Of a stretch of 64,000 nt of DNA, positions 20,164 through 30,250 are shown in pieces. The stretch comes from Segniliparus rotundus DSM 44985 (GTDB lineage Bacteria; Actinomycetota; Actinomycetes; Mycobacteriales; Mycobacteriaceae): NCBI RefSeq assembly GCF_000092825.1, contig NC_014168.1:2843946-2907945 (forward strand). Reading direction: 5' to 3'. The stretch's first letter is position 1. Every line of letters starts with the position of its first letter. The position numbers and the translations under genes are program-made. The notes beneath the pieces were generated by a model, which saw only the letters and a program-made list of their open reading frames with translations, was not told the origin of the DNA and made no database searches.

Positions 20164-21207
20164 CTAGTGGGTGTTCGGCGCTGCTTGGATCAGGCTCAGT
20201 GCTTTGTGCTTGATCCAGTCCACCGCCGACTTGCCGTCGTCGGACTTCCAGTATGTCGTGTTGCCGTAGCCGGTGTGCACTTCGAGATGGCGCCCGCTCG
20301 CCCCCAAAAGCTCGCCGGGGAGCTGGGCTTGCGCGGAGGCGTTCTGCGCGATCGCGGGGTCCACATCGCAAATCTGGTCCCCGGTGCCGCAGATCTCGAA
20401 GACCTGGTCTTGCAGTTTGCCGAAGCCGCCCTCGCGCGGCCCTTGCATGGTGAATCCGCCGAAGGCGCTGACGAGCGGCAAGAACGGGGAGTTTTTCAGC
20501 GCGACCTCGATGCCGACGCCGTCCACCTTGGTCCCGATGTCCTGGCCCACGCCCGGCTGGCGGCGCGCGTCCGAGAGCAGGACCACGCCGAGCATCCGGT
20601 CAGCGGGCACAGCGGCCTGGTCGCCGTTGCCGATAGCGCTCGCGACGTCGCCCGCGACCACCGCCCCCTGCGAGTACCCGACGAGCAAGTATTTGGTCGC
20701 CGGGCATTCCTCGGCAGTTCGTTTCATCACATCCTGCAGGGCCTGCGTGCCCTGCGCGACGGACTGGTCGAACGACTTCTCTTTGGGGTTGTTGCTGACG
20801 AGCACCCGGAACCCGGAGTTGTACGGGAGGGTGTACGCGTCCGCCCGCTTGTCCGCGCTCTGGGTGTTGTTGTATTGCTCGTTGATCGGCTGGGTGATCG
20901 CCCAGAGCATCGCGGGAGCGCCGGGGAGCGCCGTGGTGGTCGGGTTGAACGGGTCGTCGTCCTCTTTGGACTCGTGCGTCCCGCCGACCGCGAACACGCG
21001 CACGTCGGGGCACTGCGGCCCTTGGCCCTTCCGCGCCGTGGGCGGCTTGCCCTCTTCGGTCGGGAGCGCCATATGCCCGCTTTTGCCCTGCCACCAGAGC
21101 ACGCCGCCGAACACCAGGCCGAGCGCGACGAGGACGACCGCGGCGATCACCAGTGCTTTGTTCAGCCATCCTGAGCCGGATTTGCTCCCACGAGCTTTCT
21201 TCACCAT
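20164..21207 (-). CDS. Culp6/Rv3802-type cutinase-like phospholipase/thioesterase
   Basis: The protein has 347 residues: a short cytoplasmic start (MVKKARGSKSGSG), one membrane anchor at about 17-40, and an external alpha/beta-hydrolase domain. The catalytic serine is in GYSQG, the acid is probably in CDVDPAI, and the histidine is in RHLEVHTGYG. Cysteine pairs fit the disulfides of the cutinase family. It corresponds to Rv3802c, an essential envelope esterase that always lies beside the mycolate genes and responds to mycolate flux. It starts at ATG 21205-21207. It lies 140 bp after the DUF732 gene and 102 bp before the LLM oxidoreductase gene, all on one strand. Confidence 0.93.
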   Translation of the reverse strand: MVKKARGSKSGSGWLNKALVIAAVVLVALGLVFGGVLWWQGKSGHMALPTEEGKPPTARKGQGPQCPDVRVFAVGGTHESKEDDDPFNPTTTALPGAPAMLWAITQPINEQYNNTQSADKRADAYTLPYNSGFRVLVSNNPKEKSFDQSVAQGTQALQDVMKRTAEECPATKYLLVGYSQGAVVAGDVASAIGNGDQAAVPADRMLGVVLLSDARRQPGVGQDIGTKVDGVGIEVALKNSPFLPLVSAFGGFTMQGPREGGFGKLQDQVFEICGTGDQICDVDPAIAQNASAQAQLPGELLGASGRHLEVHTGYGNTTYWKSDDGKSAVDWIKHKALSLIQAAPNTH

Positions 21208-21347
21208 GGCTTCGACCCTACTGGATGAGCCTGTGAAGCGCCGCCACCAAGCAGGTCCCGTCGGCGACGGCGGCGAGCGCGCCGACGCGGCCCTGGCGGG
21301 CTGGGCGCGCGTTCAACGAAACGAGATCGAGGCCCGCGCCGGGGACG

Positions 21348-21798
21348 TCACGGCGCGCAGTAAGACTGCTCCGCGGTTTTGATCCAGACGTCGGCGAGCT
21401 TCTGCGGGTCCTGGGCGCCGGTGAGCCCGGCGGCGGCGAGCACTTGGGTGCGGATGTCCGGGTCCGACCTGCCTGCTTTTTTGGACCGGCAGATGAGGTC
21501 GGCCACCGGCAGCTCGGTCTCGCCGTTCGGGGAGACCGCCACACCGGCTTTGCGGAGCTCTTCGAGGTAGCGCTGCTCCTTGGTGCCCCCCGGCGGCGGG
21601 GTCGGGGTCGCCGGGCCGGGAAAGCCGGAGGGCGGCGGCGCGGACTGCGAAGCGGGATCGACGTCCGGCAGCTTGGTCGGCCCGAGGATCGGGCTTGTCG
21701 TCGTCTTCGCCGCCCGTTCGGTGCTCGGCCCGCCGCAGGCAGCCACACCGAAACCCACGCTCACGAGGGCGAAAGCGGCGGCGAGGCGCAGGCGGGTC
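21348..21798 (-). CDS. DUF732-like lipoprotein
   Basis: This 150-residue protein begins with a lipoprotein signal (MTRLRLAAAFALVSVGF, then VAAC as lipobox). A Pro/Thr-rich linker follows, then a C-terminal domain with YLEELRKAGVAVSPNGE and two cysteines (LICRS and QSYC). This matches the small secreted DUF732 domain of mycobacteria, whose function is unknown. Its ATG overlaps the stop of the antigen-85/LGFP gene (ATGA), so the two are translationally coupled and probably work in the same envelope compartment. Confidence 0.82.
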
Positions 21799-23746
21799 AT
21801 CTGGGCACGACCTTCGTCTGACCGTCCACGACCAGGATCGCCGCGCGCTCGAAGTCTTGGCCGACGCCGTTCTCGACCGGGGCTTGGTCGTGGACCGGGA
21901 AGCCGACCGGGCTGTTCTCGTACCCGCCCTTGGCCCATTCGGCCATGATCGGGCCGTTGAGCACCACCACCGCGCCCAAGTCCGGGCGCCAATAGACATT
22001 GCCTCCCGAGAACTTCTGCACCCTGCCGTCGCCGTCCGGCCCGAGCGGGATCTCGTCCGAGATCGGGAACCCGAGCGGGCCCTGCTCGTACCCTGAGGCC
22101 GCGTATTTCTCCAGGACAGCCCCGCCGACCGGATGCGCCCCGGTCGGCGCGGCCCAGTACCACATGCCGTTCTGGAAGCCTTGGACGACCCCAGCGCCGC
22201 CCGGCGTCGGGCGCTCGGCCTCGACCGGGTACCCGGTCGGCCCGGCCTCGTAGCCCGCAGCGGCCCACGCCTTGAGGATTTCGCCGTGGACGGCCTGCGC
22301 CCCCGTTTGCGGGCTCCAATAGACCGAGCCGTTGGCGAACTTCACGAACTTGCCTTGGCCGTCCTGGGTGTCGGCCTCGTCCGACAGCGGCAGGCCGAGC
22401 GGGCCGGACGGACCGCCGGAGGCGGCGTATTGCGCGCCGATGGCCCCGACTGTCTCATGCGCCCCACCGGCCTCGGACCAGAACACCCTGCCGCCTGTGA
22501 AGTCTTGCTCCTTGCCGCCCGGAACATCGAACTCTCCGGTCAAACAGCCGCCGAGCTCTGCGTGCTGCGCGGCGAACTCGCCGATCACGCCGCCGGGGCT
22601 GCACGCGGCCGCCTCCTGGGGCACCCCCAGGCCCATGGCGAGCTGCGGCCACAACTGCGTGTTCTCGAACTGCCAATAGGGCCAGCTGTGGGTGCCGGAA
22701 GGCCGGTAGACCGCTTGCGCCGGGATGCCGAGCTGGGCGAGCCTGGCGGCGAAACTTTGCGACGAGAGCCGGGACAGCAACTCCAGCGCCGAACCGGAGA
22801 CCCCTGCCGCGATCTGCCGCGGGTCTGGTTGCCCGCCCGCCTGCGCGGCAGTCGCCATATCGGCGGCGGCCTCTTCAGCGCCCACGCCGTTCCCGCTCGA
22901 AATGTACAAACTCGTCCCCCGCAACTTGTCCGCCAACGCGTACGGGTCGTGCGCGGCCCATTCCGGGTTCGACGGATCGCCCCACATCTTCGCGGAGTCG
23001 AAACCGCCCGCGTCTTTCATCGCGTAGTCGATGGCTTGGGGCATGCCGATGGACGTGGTCTGCAAGATGCCGGAGAACGAGGCGACCACCCGGAAAAAAC
23101 CGGGGTTGCGCGCGGCGAGCGCCATCGCGCCGGTGCCGCCCATCGAGGCCCCGATCACCCCGCGCTGGTCATTGCACCGCCAGCCCTGCTCCAACAGCGG
23201 CGGCAGCTCTTTGGTGAGGAAGGTTTCCCACTTGTACGTCTTCCCGTTGTCCGAGTCCAGCCAGTCCGAGTAGAAACTCGCCTCGCCGCCGACCGGGGCG
23301 ATCACGTTGATGTCCTTGTCGGCGTAGAAATCAGCGATCTGCGTGTTCTTGAGCCACCCGTTGTCCTCGTCCCCGGCTTTCATGCTGTCGAGGAGGAACA
23401 CCTGCGGGAAGGTCTTGTCCGGTTCGGAGAACCAGCTGCGCGCGAGCAGAATGTGGACCGGCACGTCCACCCCCATCGCCGGGGAGTGCGCCCAAATCTC
23501 CACATGCCGGTCGCTCAACCAGGCCGTTTTGGTGATCGAGGGCTCGTCGTCGGCGCGGGCGGGCGGGGCCGTCCTGCTCGCGACGACGGCGACCAGTCCG
23601 AGGACGAGCAGGAACGCGGCGGCCGTGGCCACTCCTGCGCGCGAGACGCGCGCCCGCCCCGCGGGAATTTTTCGACGACCCCGAAGAACAGCCCGGCGCA
23701 CAGGCGCGACCCGTGGAGCCCAAACATTCCAAAGGGTGGATCTCAT
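21797..23746 (-). CDS. Antigen-85-type mycolyltransferase fused to LGFP repeats
   Basis: The protein has 649 residues. A basic N-terminus and signal/anchor segment (about 35-65, ending ARADDEP) lead into the antigen-85 esterase domain (about 65-345). Its nucleophile is in GASMGGTGA and its histidine in GTHSWPYW. From about 360 to the end there are four to five LGFP repeats, with recurring G-(P)-LG(F/L)P and (V/M)YW cores. Antigen-85 enzymes transfer mycolic acids from trehalose monomycolate to arabinogalactan or to a second trehalose. LGFP repeats are thought to bind the mycolyl-arabinogalactan wall. Such fusions are known in corynebacteria and nocardiae, whereas M. tuberculosis FbpA-D lack the repeats. 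ATG 23744-23746 has GGGAC upstream. Confidence 0.93.
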   Translation of the reverse strand: MRSTLWNVWAPRVAPVRRAVLRGRRKIPAGRARVSRAGVATAAAFLLVLGLVAVVASRTAPPARADDEPSITKTAWLSDRHVEIWAHSPAMGVDVPVHILLARSWFSEPDKTFPQVFLLDSMKAGDEDNGWLKNTQIADFYADKDINVIAPVGGEASFYSDWLDSDNGKTYKWETFLTKELPPLLEQGWRCNDQRGVIGASMGGTGAMALAARNPGFFRVVASFSGILQTTSIGMPQAIDYAMKDAGGFDSAKMWGDPSNPEWAAHDPYALADKLRGTSLYISSGNGVGAEEAAADMATAAQAGGQPDPRQIAAGVSGSALELLSRLSSQSFAARLAQLGIPAQAVYRPSGTHSWPYWQFENTQLWPQLAMGLGVPQEAAACSPGGVIGEFAAQHAELGGCLTGEFDVPGGKEQDFTGGRVFWSEAGGAHETVGAIGAQYAASGGPSGPLGLPLSDEADTQDGQGKFVKFANGSVYWSPQTGAQAVHGEILKAWAAAGYEAGPTGYPVEAERPTPGGAGVVQGFQNGMWYWAAPTGAHPVGGAVLEKYAASGYEQGPLGFPISDEIPLGPDGDGRVQKFSGGNVYWRPDLGAVVVLNGPIMAEWAKGGYENSPVGFPVHDQAPVENGVGQDFERAAILVVDGQTKVVPR

Positions 23747-23850
23747 GTGTCCCAGTCTTACCGTGACACCACCGAGATCAGGCGCTCCCACGCCGTGCCC
23801 CGGTGAAATATTGAGCGCTCTAGCACAGCAAATAGGGCAAACGCGCAGGT

Positions 23851-24909
23851 TCAGCGGACGCGCTCGACCGCAGCGCGCACCACGGCGCGCATCGCCTCGC
23901 GGACCTCGTCCGTCTGCGGGCCCAGATCCGGGAGCTGGGCGATTTCTCCTTCCGCGCGGGAGGCGTACTCCTGCACCACACCGCGGGCCTTGTCCATCGC
24001 GGGCGAAGCGGACAGCAACGCCAAAGCCTCCGCGACCAGCGTCTCGTCGGTGAGCGGTCCCAAGCCGACAAGCTCTTTGAGCCTGCTGGGGCCTTCCTCT
24101 TCGAGCGCGTAGAGGACCGGCAGGGTCATCACGCCTTCGCGCAGGTCCGTGCCGGGGGTCTTGCCCGAATCCGCCGAACCGGAGCCGATGTCGATGATGT
24201 CGTCCGCGATCTGGAAGGCCATGCCGGTGAGCACCCCGATGGAAGCGAGCCGGTCCTGCACGTCCTGGTCGGCCCGGACGGCAAGACCGGCGAGCCTGCC
24301 GCACGCCCCGATCAAGGAGGCCGTCTTGCCGTGGATCGTGGCGAGATAGTGCTCGATCTTCGCTGCGTTGCCTTGGTCGGCTCCCGCGCCGACCACATCG
24401 CGGAACTGACCGGTGACGAGTTCGGCGAACGTGTGGGCGACGATCGCGGTGGCCTCCGAGCCGAGCTGCGCGATCAGGCCGCACGCCCGCGCGAACAGGT
24501 AGTCTCCGGCGAGGATCGCCACCTGGTTGCCCCAGCGCACATTCGCGGCGGGCACCCCTCGGCGCATCGTCGCCTCGTCCATGACGTCGTCGTGGTAGAG
24601 CGTGGCGAGGTGGATCAGCTCCAACGCCGCCGCGGCCACCTCGACGGCCCCTTGCTGGTCGGGTTGGCCGAGCTTGCCCGCGACCACGGCGAACAGCGGG
24701 CGGAACCGCTTGCCGCCCGCCTTGACCAAATGCTCGGCCACCGCCGACATCGCTTCGATCCCCGAATCGACCTCGGCGCGGATGATGTCCTCGACACGGT
24801 CCAGAGACACCTGGACGGCATCGGCGAACGCGGCGGACCCGAGCGCAAAGCCCGCGACTGCGCTCATGACGCTGTCTTTCTTGGCCGTCGCGCCGTCGTG
24901 CCCGCCCAT
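23851..24909 (-). CDS. grcC: Polyprenyl diphosphate synthase (GrcC/heptaprenyl type)
   Basis: This 352-residue trans-prenyltransferase elongates allylic diphosphates with isopentenyl diphosphate, here probably to the menaquinone side chain. The two Asp-rich motifs are DDVMDEATMRRG (first) and DDIIDIGSG (second), with GGKRFRP before the first and the GKTASLIGACG helix between. Its ATG overlaps the stop of menG (ATGA), which ties it to menaquinone synthesis, and menG and grcC1 also lie close together in M. tuberculosis (Rv0558-Rv0562). ATG 24907-24909 is chosen for the overlap; a later Met (MSAVAG) is possible. Confidence 0.92.
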   Translation of the reverse strand: MGGHDGATAKKDSVMSAVAGFALGSAAFADAVQVSLDRVEDIIRAEVDSGIEAMSAVAEHLVKAGGKRFRPLFAVVAGKLGQPDQQGAVEVAAAALELIHLATLYHDDVMDEATMRRGVPAANVRWGNQVAILAGDYLFARACGLIAQLGSEATAIVAHTFAELVTGQFRDVVGAGADQGNAAKIEHYLATIHGKTASLIGACGRLAGLAVRADQDVQDRLASIGVLTGMAFQIADDIIDIGSGSADSGKTPGTDLREGVMTLPVLYALEEEGPSRLKELVGLGPLTDETLVAEALALLSASPAMDKARGVVQEYASRAEGEIAQLPDLGPQTDEVREAMRAVVRAAVERVR

Positions 24910-25601
24910 CAGGCCGTCGCCTTCGCGCCGGAGTGCAGCGCCACCGTCCCGAGCGTGAGGTTCTTCCACCGCACCTGGGCGAACCCCGCGTCGCGGAGCA
25001 TCCCGGCGAGAGCGGCCTGGTCCGGCCACGCCTTGATCGACTCCTCCAAATAGTCGTAGGCCGCGTCATTGCTGGACACCAGCCGAGAAGCTTTCAAATG
25101 CGCCGGCATCACCCAGTTGCGGTACACATACCGGACCACCGCCGGCGTCGGCGTGGAGAACTCGCAGATCACAACCCTGCCACCGGGCACGAGGACCCGC
25201 AACATCTCGCTCAGGGCCTTCGGCACGGGATTGACATTGCGCAAGCCGAAGGAGATGCAGACCGCGTCGAACACCCCGTCGGGGAACGGCAGCCGGGTCG
25301 CGTCGGCGACCACCATCGGCTGCCCGCGCCACGCGCCCGCGGCCAGCATCTTGGGCGAGAAGTCCGCCGCGACGCACCAAGCGCCCGACTTGCCGAGCTC
25401 GACCGTGGACACCGCCGTGCCCGCCGCGAGGTCGAGCACCTTCTCGCCGGGCTCCAACGCCAAGAGCTTGCGGGTCGCTGTGCGCCAGAGCCGGTCCAGA
25501 CCCATCGTCAGCAGCGTGTTCGTGCGGTCGTATCCCTCGGCCACTTCGTCGAACATCGCCGCCACTTCGTGCGGCTGCTTGTCTAAGGAAGCGCGGGACA
25601 C
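24909..25601 (-). CDS. menG: Demethylmenaquinone methyltransferase
   Basis: The 230-residue SAM-dependent methyltransferase of the UbiE/MenG family catalyses the last step of menaquinone synthesis. Motif I is [16 protein letters not shown], followed by [17 protein letters not shown] and the [18 protein letters not shown] block diagnostic of UbiE. GTG 25599-25601 (VSRASLDK) is chosen because actinobacterial orthologues begin with MSRA(A/S)LDK; another GTG lies three codons upstream. The gene lies between mgtA (87 bp upstream) and the polyprenyl synthase (overlapping), as a menaquinone pair within the envelope block. Confidence 0.93.
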   Translation of the reverse strand: MSRASLDKQPHEVAAMFDEVAEGYDRTNTLLTMGLDRLWRTATRKLLALEPGEKVLDLAAGTAVSTVELGKSGAWCVAADFSPKMLAAGAWRGQPMVVADATRLPFPDGVFDAVCISFGLRNVNPVPKALSEMLRVLVPGGRVVICEFSTPTPAVVRYVYRNWVMPAHLKASRLVSSNDAAYDYLEESIKAWPDQAALAGMLRDAGFAQVRWKNLTLGTVALHSGAKATA

Positions 25602-25688
25602 GGCTCTCACACTACGCGGTCGCGGGCGTGCGCCTTCGCACCACCGGCTGGTTTCCCGCCCGCCGAAACCGCCGGCGCGGCGGACCGC

Positions 25689-26879
25689 TCACGCCAGCCG
25701 CCTATCCCTGCTGTTGAAACCGGCATTCTCGACGGAGGTTGTTTGCACATCCCAATAGTGCGCCAAAAGCTCGTCACAAACCCTCGGCCAGGTGCGCGCC
25801 AAAACCCCTCGACGGGCGGCGGCGGAGAACCTCGCCCGAACCTCGCCGTCCGCCAGGGAGCCGACCGCCGAGGGCAACGCGCGCTCGAAATCCGCCACCG
25901 GCAGGAGGTACCCGGTGCGGCAATGCGCGACAAAGTCGCGGGGGCCGCCTTCGTCCGGCGCGATGACCGGAAGGCCGCTGGCAAGGGCCTCCTGGGCCGC
26001 TTGGCAGAAGGTCTCGTGCTCGCCGGTGTGGACGAACACGTCCAAACTCGCGTACGCGCGGGCGAGCTCCTCACCGCGCAATTCGCCGGTGAAAACTGCC
26101 TTCGGGAGCTTCTTGCGAAGCTTCTCCCGGGACACGCCGTCGCCGACGACCACGACTGTGACGTTCGGCTCGCGCATCAACGGGGCGAGCCGCTCGACGT
26201 GCTTCTCCGGAGCCAGCCGGCCGACATAGCCGACGACCAGCTCGCCGTTCGGGGCCCATGCGCGACGCAACGCGTCGTCACGGCGCCTCGGGTGGAACCC
26301 GTCGACGTCGACGCCGCGCGCCCATCGGCGCACCCGCGGGACGCCGTGCTCTTCGAGCTGGCGGATGGCGTCGCTCGACGGCGCGAGGGTCCGATCCGCC
26401 TGGACATGGATCTTCCTGGTCCACCACCATGCCATCCGAGCGAGCAGGCGCAGCCCGTAGCTTGCCGCGAACCCTGCCACATCGGTCTGGAACACCGCCA
26501 CCGTGGGGACGCCGAGCCTGCGCGCCGCCGCGAGGCCCCCGGCTCCGAGCAGGTACGGGGACGCGAGGTGCACCACGTCCGGGTCGAATTGGGCCATTTT
26601 CTTGTAGACGCCCATATGCGGGAGCCCCACCGGCAAGGAGCTCACCTTGGGGATCATGGCAGCGGGCACCCGGTAGACCTCGAAGCCGCTGTGCTCGTCC
26701 CCGCCGCTGGGCTCGCCCGACGAGGCCTCCTGTTGCCCGTCCACCGCGCCCGGCGCGATGACGAGCGCCTCGTGCCCCTTGGCCCGCAGATGCTCCAAAA
26801 CGCGGACGACTGAATTGCTCACGCCGTTGACGTGCGGAAGGAAGGACTCTGCAACGATGGCCACTCGCACATGCACCAT
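25689..26879 (-). CDS. mgtA: GDP-mannose-dependent alpha-mannosyltransferase, GT4 (MgtA/PimB type)
   Basis: This 396-residue GT-B glycosyltransferase belongs to family 4. The opening [20 protein letters not shown] is the signature of the Rv0557-like mannosyltransferases that act on glycolipid anchors of lipomannan. [16 protein letters not shown] starts the nucleotide-sugar half, and [20 protein letters not shown] carries the EX7E motif. Being next to menG repeats the M. tuberculosis order (Rv0557-Rv0558). ATG 26877-26879 is supported by GAGGACA directly upstream, although orthologues suggest a start three to five codons later. It diverges from embA across a 128-bp promoter region. Confidence 0.9.
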   Translation of the reverse strand: MVHVRVAIVAESFLPHVNGVSNSVVRVLEHLRAKGHEALVIAPGAVDGQQEASSGEPSGGDEHSGFEVYRVPAAMIPKVSSLPVGLPHMGVYKKMAQFDPDVVHLASPYLLGAGGLAAARRLGVPTVAVFQTDVAGFAASYGLRLLARMAWWWTRKIHVQADRTLAPSSDAIRQLEEHGVPRVRRWARGVDVDGFHPRRRDDALRRAWAPNGELVVGYVGRLAPEKHVERLAPLMREPNVTVVVVGDGVSREKLRKKLPKAVFTGELRGEELARAYASLDVFVHTGEHETFCQAAQEALASGLPVIAPDEGGPRDFVAHCRTGYLLPVADFERALPSAVGSLADGEVRARFSAAARRGVLARTWPRVCDELLAHYWDVQTTSVENAGFNSRDRRLA

Positions 26880-27007
26880 TGTCCTCAGCGATCTTGCAGA
26901 AGATGGAGCGCGGCTTGTCGCTTCGGTGAACGCAGGGCGAACTTCGTGCGGCGGCCCCGCCCCGGCCGGGAGAGCGCCCTGGGCTTGGCGCCTTAGGATG
27001 TGCTTCC
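26880..27007. promoter_or_regulatory. Divergent mgtA/embA promoter region
   Basis: These 128 bp must contain promoters for both directions. On the embA side a TAGGAT box at 26993-26998 ends nine bases before the GTG at 27008, so embA may be translated from a leaderless or very short-leader transcript. No ribosome binding site is seen for embA. Confidence 0.45.
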
Positions 27008-30000
27008 GTGCGATCTAACGAGAGGCCGAAGCCGACCATCGGCCACAGGCCCGGCTCTGCGGGTCGCGGACCGCTCGTGATCCCGGCATTGGCGCTGCTG
27101 AGCATTCTGTGCTCGCTGCTCGTGCCTTTTCTGCCGGTCTCGCAGAAGACCGCCTCGCTCGACTGGGGCGGTCACAGCTGGAAAACCGGCGCCAGCAACG
27201 ACGTCACGGCGCCCCTGGTCGCGCTCATGCCGTTGGACCTGCGCGCCTCGATCCCCTGTTCTGCCGTGGCGCAGCTGCCGCCGAGCGGCGGCGTGCTGCT
27301 GTCGACCAGCCCGAAAGACTGGGCGGGTTCGGTGGGGCGGGGCTTGTTCGTGCAAGCATTCCCCGACCAAGTGCAGGTGACCTCCCACGGGCAGCTGTTG
27401 GCTTCGGTCCCGCGCGCGGCGGGCGCGGCGCCGCGCTGCCAAAAGATCGACGTCTGGGCGACTCCCGTGAATGTAGGCGTCGCGTTCGACGGGCTCGCGC
27501 CCCAGGACGGTCCGGCGCAGAACGTCGTCTCACCGCATTTCCGGCCCGAGTTCAGCGGTGTGTTCACCGACCTGAAAGGCCCCCTGTACACGCCGCCGTC
27601 GCTGAACGCCACGGTGGACACGAGGTTCGACGTGACGGCGACGGCGCTCAAAACCGCGGCGATCCTGTTGTCGGCGGGGGCGCTCGTCGCGGCGCTGCTG
27701 CTCCGTTGGGGACCGCCGCGGCCGCGGCTGCGCCTGCCGAAAGCCACCGCGCTCGACGCGGTCGTCGCGGGCGTGCTGCTGGTGTGGAACTGGCTCGGCG
27801 CGTACAGCGCGGACGACGGCTACCTCATCGTCATGGGCCGCGCGGCGCGCGGCTCGGGGTACATGGCGAACTACTACCGCTATTTCGGCGCGGCCGAGGC
27901 CCCGTTCGACTGGTACGACCGGATTCTCGCGCTCGCTGTCTCGGTGACCGACCGCGGGGTGTGGCTGCGCCTCATTTCGGTCGCCGCCGGGCTCGGCGTG
28001 TGGTGGCTGCTCTCGCGGATCGTGCTGCCGAGGCTGGGGCGCGCTGTTGCCCGCCACGCGTTGGCGCTTCCCGCCGCAGCGGCGGCGTTGCTCGCGTTCT
28101 GGCTGCCGTTTTGCTCGGGCCTGCGCCCGGAGGCGCTCATCGTCTTGGGCGCGACAAGCACCTGGTGCCTGGCCGAGGCGGCCATCACGAGCCGGGGCCG
28201 TGTTGTTGCGCTCGCGGCGCTGGCGGTGCTGGTCGCCGCGTTCACACAGGCCCTCGCGCCGCAAGGGGTCGCGGCGACGGCGGCGCTGCTCGCCGCGACA
28301 CCTGCCGTCCTGCGCAAACTGCGCCCGTTCAAACTCGCCGACCTGGTTGTGCTGCTGGCCTCCGGGCTGGCAGTGCTGTCGGTGGTCTTCGCCCAGCAGA
28401 CCTTCGCCGGGGTCCTCGAAGCGGTCCGCCTGCGCTACGCCGTGGACACGACCAACAGTTGGGCGCAGGAGTTCCTGCGCTGGAACTCGCTGCTCAACTA
28501 CAGCCCGGAAGGGTCCATCGCGAGGCGTTGGCCGCTGCTCGCCATGCTGCTGTGCCTCGGCGTGGTCGTGTTCGCGCTCTCGCTGCGCCGGATCGCCGGT
28601 GTCCGTCAGGGCTCCGCGTGGCGGATCGTCTCCGCGACGTTCCTCACCATGCTGCTGCTGAGCTTCGTGCCGTACAAATGGCCCGAGCACTTCGGGGTGT
28701 TCGCCGGGTTCGGGGCCGCGCTTGCCGCGTCGGCGACCGCGCTCGCGGCGCACTACGCCAAACGCAGCTCTTTCGTTTCCGCTTTAGTCGCCTCTGCCGC
28801 GTTCTTCTTGGCGGCGCTCACGGCGGCAGGGAAGAACGGCTGGTTCTGGGTCCAATCCTTCAGCATCCCCTCCTTCTTCGCGCGCCCCGTCCTGGGCACG
28901 CACGCGGTGAGCTCGCTGCTGCTGCTCGGCTTCCTCCTGTTCGGAGCCATCGCCGGATTCCTCTACCTGCGCAGGGACTACGCGCCAGCGCCCAAGCCCG
29001 GCCAAACCGAAACCAGGTGGCGCAAGGCTCGGCATCGTCTCGCGCAGGGCCCGATCCTGTGGATCAGCCTGGGCCTGGTCGCAATCGAATTCGTGGACTT
29101 CGCCGCAGCGGCCTACAGCCGGTACCCCGCGTACAGCCTGGCCCTTGGCAATGTCCGCGCCGCGGCCGGCGGGTGCGGCCTCGCCGACGCGGTGCTCGCG
29201 GAGGCCGACCCGAACGCGGGGTTCTTGCGGCCCGCGGACGGCATGGACCCCAAGAGCGCGCTCGGCGCCGTCCAGTCCGTCGGCTTCACCGCGACCGGGC
29301 TGCCCGAGGAGGCGGCCGCGCTCGGCGACGGCACGCCGCCAGGCATCGCGCACGTCAACCACTCCGGTTCCGAACCGGTGCCCGTGGACGGCCAAGAGGC
29401 GGGCACAAGCGCAGGCTACAGCCAGAGCACCCACACCCTTTCGCTGCCCTTCGGCCTCGCGCAGGACACGCCCGTGCTCGGCAGCTACGGCTACAACACC
29501 GGCGAAGCCCGCCTCGTGAGCGGCTGGTACGAACTCGGCCCGATCAGCAAAGACACCCCGCTGATCGTGATGAGCGCCGCCGGGCACATCGCGTCGGCCT
29601 ATCTCGACGGGACGGGGATCTACGGCCAAGACGTCGCGTTCGAATTCGGCGCGCGGCGCGACGGGGGCGTCGCGGCGACCGGGTCCGTGCCCGCGATCGA
29701 CCCCGGCGACCCGCAGACGAGCTACCCGTGGCGGAATCTGCGCCTGCCGACCTCGGCCGTCCCGACCGGCTCCACGCTCGTGCGCGTCGTCGTCAACGAC
29801 CACGACCTGCAGCAGGACCAATGGGTCGCGGTGACCCCGCCCCGGCTGCCGCACCTCGTCACACTGCAACAGCTCATCGGCTCCACAGACCCCGTGTTCC
29901 TCGACTTCGCCGTCGCCGAGCAGTTCCCCTGCCAGCGCCCCTTCGGCGCGCAGGACGGCGTCGCCCAATTGCCGAAATGGCGCATCCTGCCGGATCACCG

Positions 30001-30250
30001 GCTCGCCGGAACGGCTTCGCTGAGCTGGCTCGGCGATCCGGGCGGCGGACTGCTCGGCATCGTCGAGCCGCTGCTCGACCCGACCACAGTGCCCACGTAC
30101 CTCACGGGCGACTGGCGACGGGATTGGGGTTCGGCGCAAAGGTACGCGCTGATCCCGAAGAACGCCGTGCCCTCGGCCATCACGACCGGCGAGAAAACTC
30201 GCCCAGGCTGGTGGCGGCCAGGGCCAAGCCAAGCACTGGAGCCCGCCTGA
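27008..30250 (+). CDS. embA: Arabinosyltransferase EmbA
   Basis: The 1080-residue GT-C (family 53) arabinosyltransferase uses decaprenyl-phospho-arabinose to extend arabinogalactan. It has an N-terminal external domain after one membrane span, then about a dozen membrane spans. The catalytic acidic pair is in [10 protein letters not shown], followed by [17 protein letters not shown], and the C-terminal domain carries the carbohydrate-binding fold. The C-terminus (PGWWRPGP near the end) and the ANYYRYFG segment match M. tuberculosis EmbA better than EmbB or EmbC. The start is GTG 27008. The stop TGA overlaps the ATG of embB. The GYM methionine corresponding to EmbB position 306 of M. tuberculosis is retained. 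Confidence 0.94.
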   Translation: MRSNERPKPTIGHRPGSAGRGPLVIPALALLSILCSLLVPFLPVSQKTASLDWGGHSWKTGASNDVTAPLVALMPLDLRASIPCSAVAQLPPSGGVLLSTSPKDWAGSVGRGLFVQAFPDQVQVTSHGQLLASVPRAAGAAPRCQKIDVWATPVNVGVAFDGLAPQDGPAQNVVSPHFRPEFSGVFTDLKGPLYTPPSLNATVDTRFDVTATALKTAAILLSAGALVAALLLRWGPPRPRLRLPKATALDAVVAGVLLVWNWLGAYSADDGYLIVMGRAARGSGYMANYYRYFGAAEAPFDWYDRILALAVSVTDRGVWLRLISVAAGLGVWWLLSRIVLPRLGRAVARHALALPAAAAALLAFWLPFCSGLRPEALIVLGATSTWCLAEAAITSRGRVVALAALAVLVAAFTQALAPQGVAATAALLAATPAVLRKLRPFKLADLVVLLASGLAVLSVVFAQQTFAGVLEAVRLRYAVDTTNSWAQEFLRWNSLLNYSPEGSIARRWPLLAMLLCLGVVVFALSLRRIAGVRQGSAWRIVSATFLTMLLLSFVPYKWPEHFGVFAGFGAALAASATALAAHYAKRSSFVSALVASAAFFLAALTAAGKNGWFWVQSFSIPSFFARPVLGTHAVSSLLLLGFLLFGAIAGFLYLRRDYAPAPKPGQTETRWRKARHRLAQGPILWISLGLVAIEFVDFAAAAYSRYPAYSLALGNVRAAAGGCGLADAVLAEADPNAGFLRPADGMDPKSALGAVQSVGFTATGLPEEAAALGDGTPPGIAHVNHSGSEPVPVDGQEAGTSAGYSQSTHTLSLPFGLAQDTPVLGSYGYNTGEARLVSGWYELGPISKDTPLIVMSAAGHIASAYLDGTGIYGQDVAFEFGARRDGGVAATGSVPAIDPGDPQTSYPWRNLRLPTSAVPTGSTLVRVVVNDHDLQQDQWVAVTPPRLPHLVTLQQLIGSTDPVFLDFAVAEQFPCQRPFGAQDGVAQLPKWRILPDHRLAGTASLSWLGDPGGGLLGIVEPLLDPTTVPTYLTGDWRRDWGSAQRYALIPKNAVPSAITTGEKTRPGWWRPGPSQALEPA

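Noticed and set aside
23747-25069. Upstream extension of the antigen-85 frame across the polyprenyl synthase gene
   Set aside because: It overlaps grcC in another frame. The mycolyltransferase starts at ATG 23746, followed by its signal/anchor.
27109-30249. Frame of embB extended upstream through embA
   Set aside because: The upstream part overlaps embA in a different frame and has no family similarity; EmbB begins at ATG 30250.
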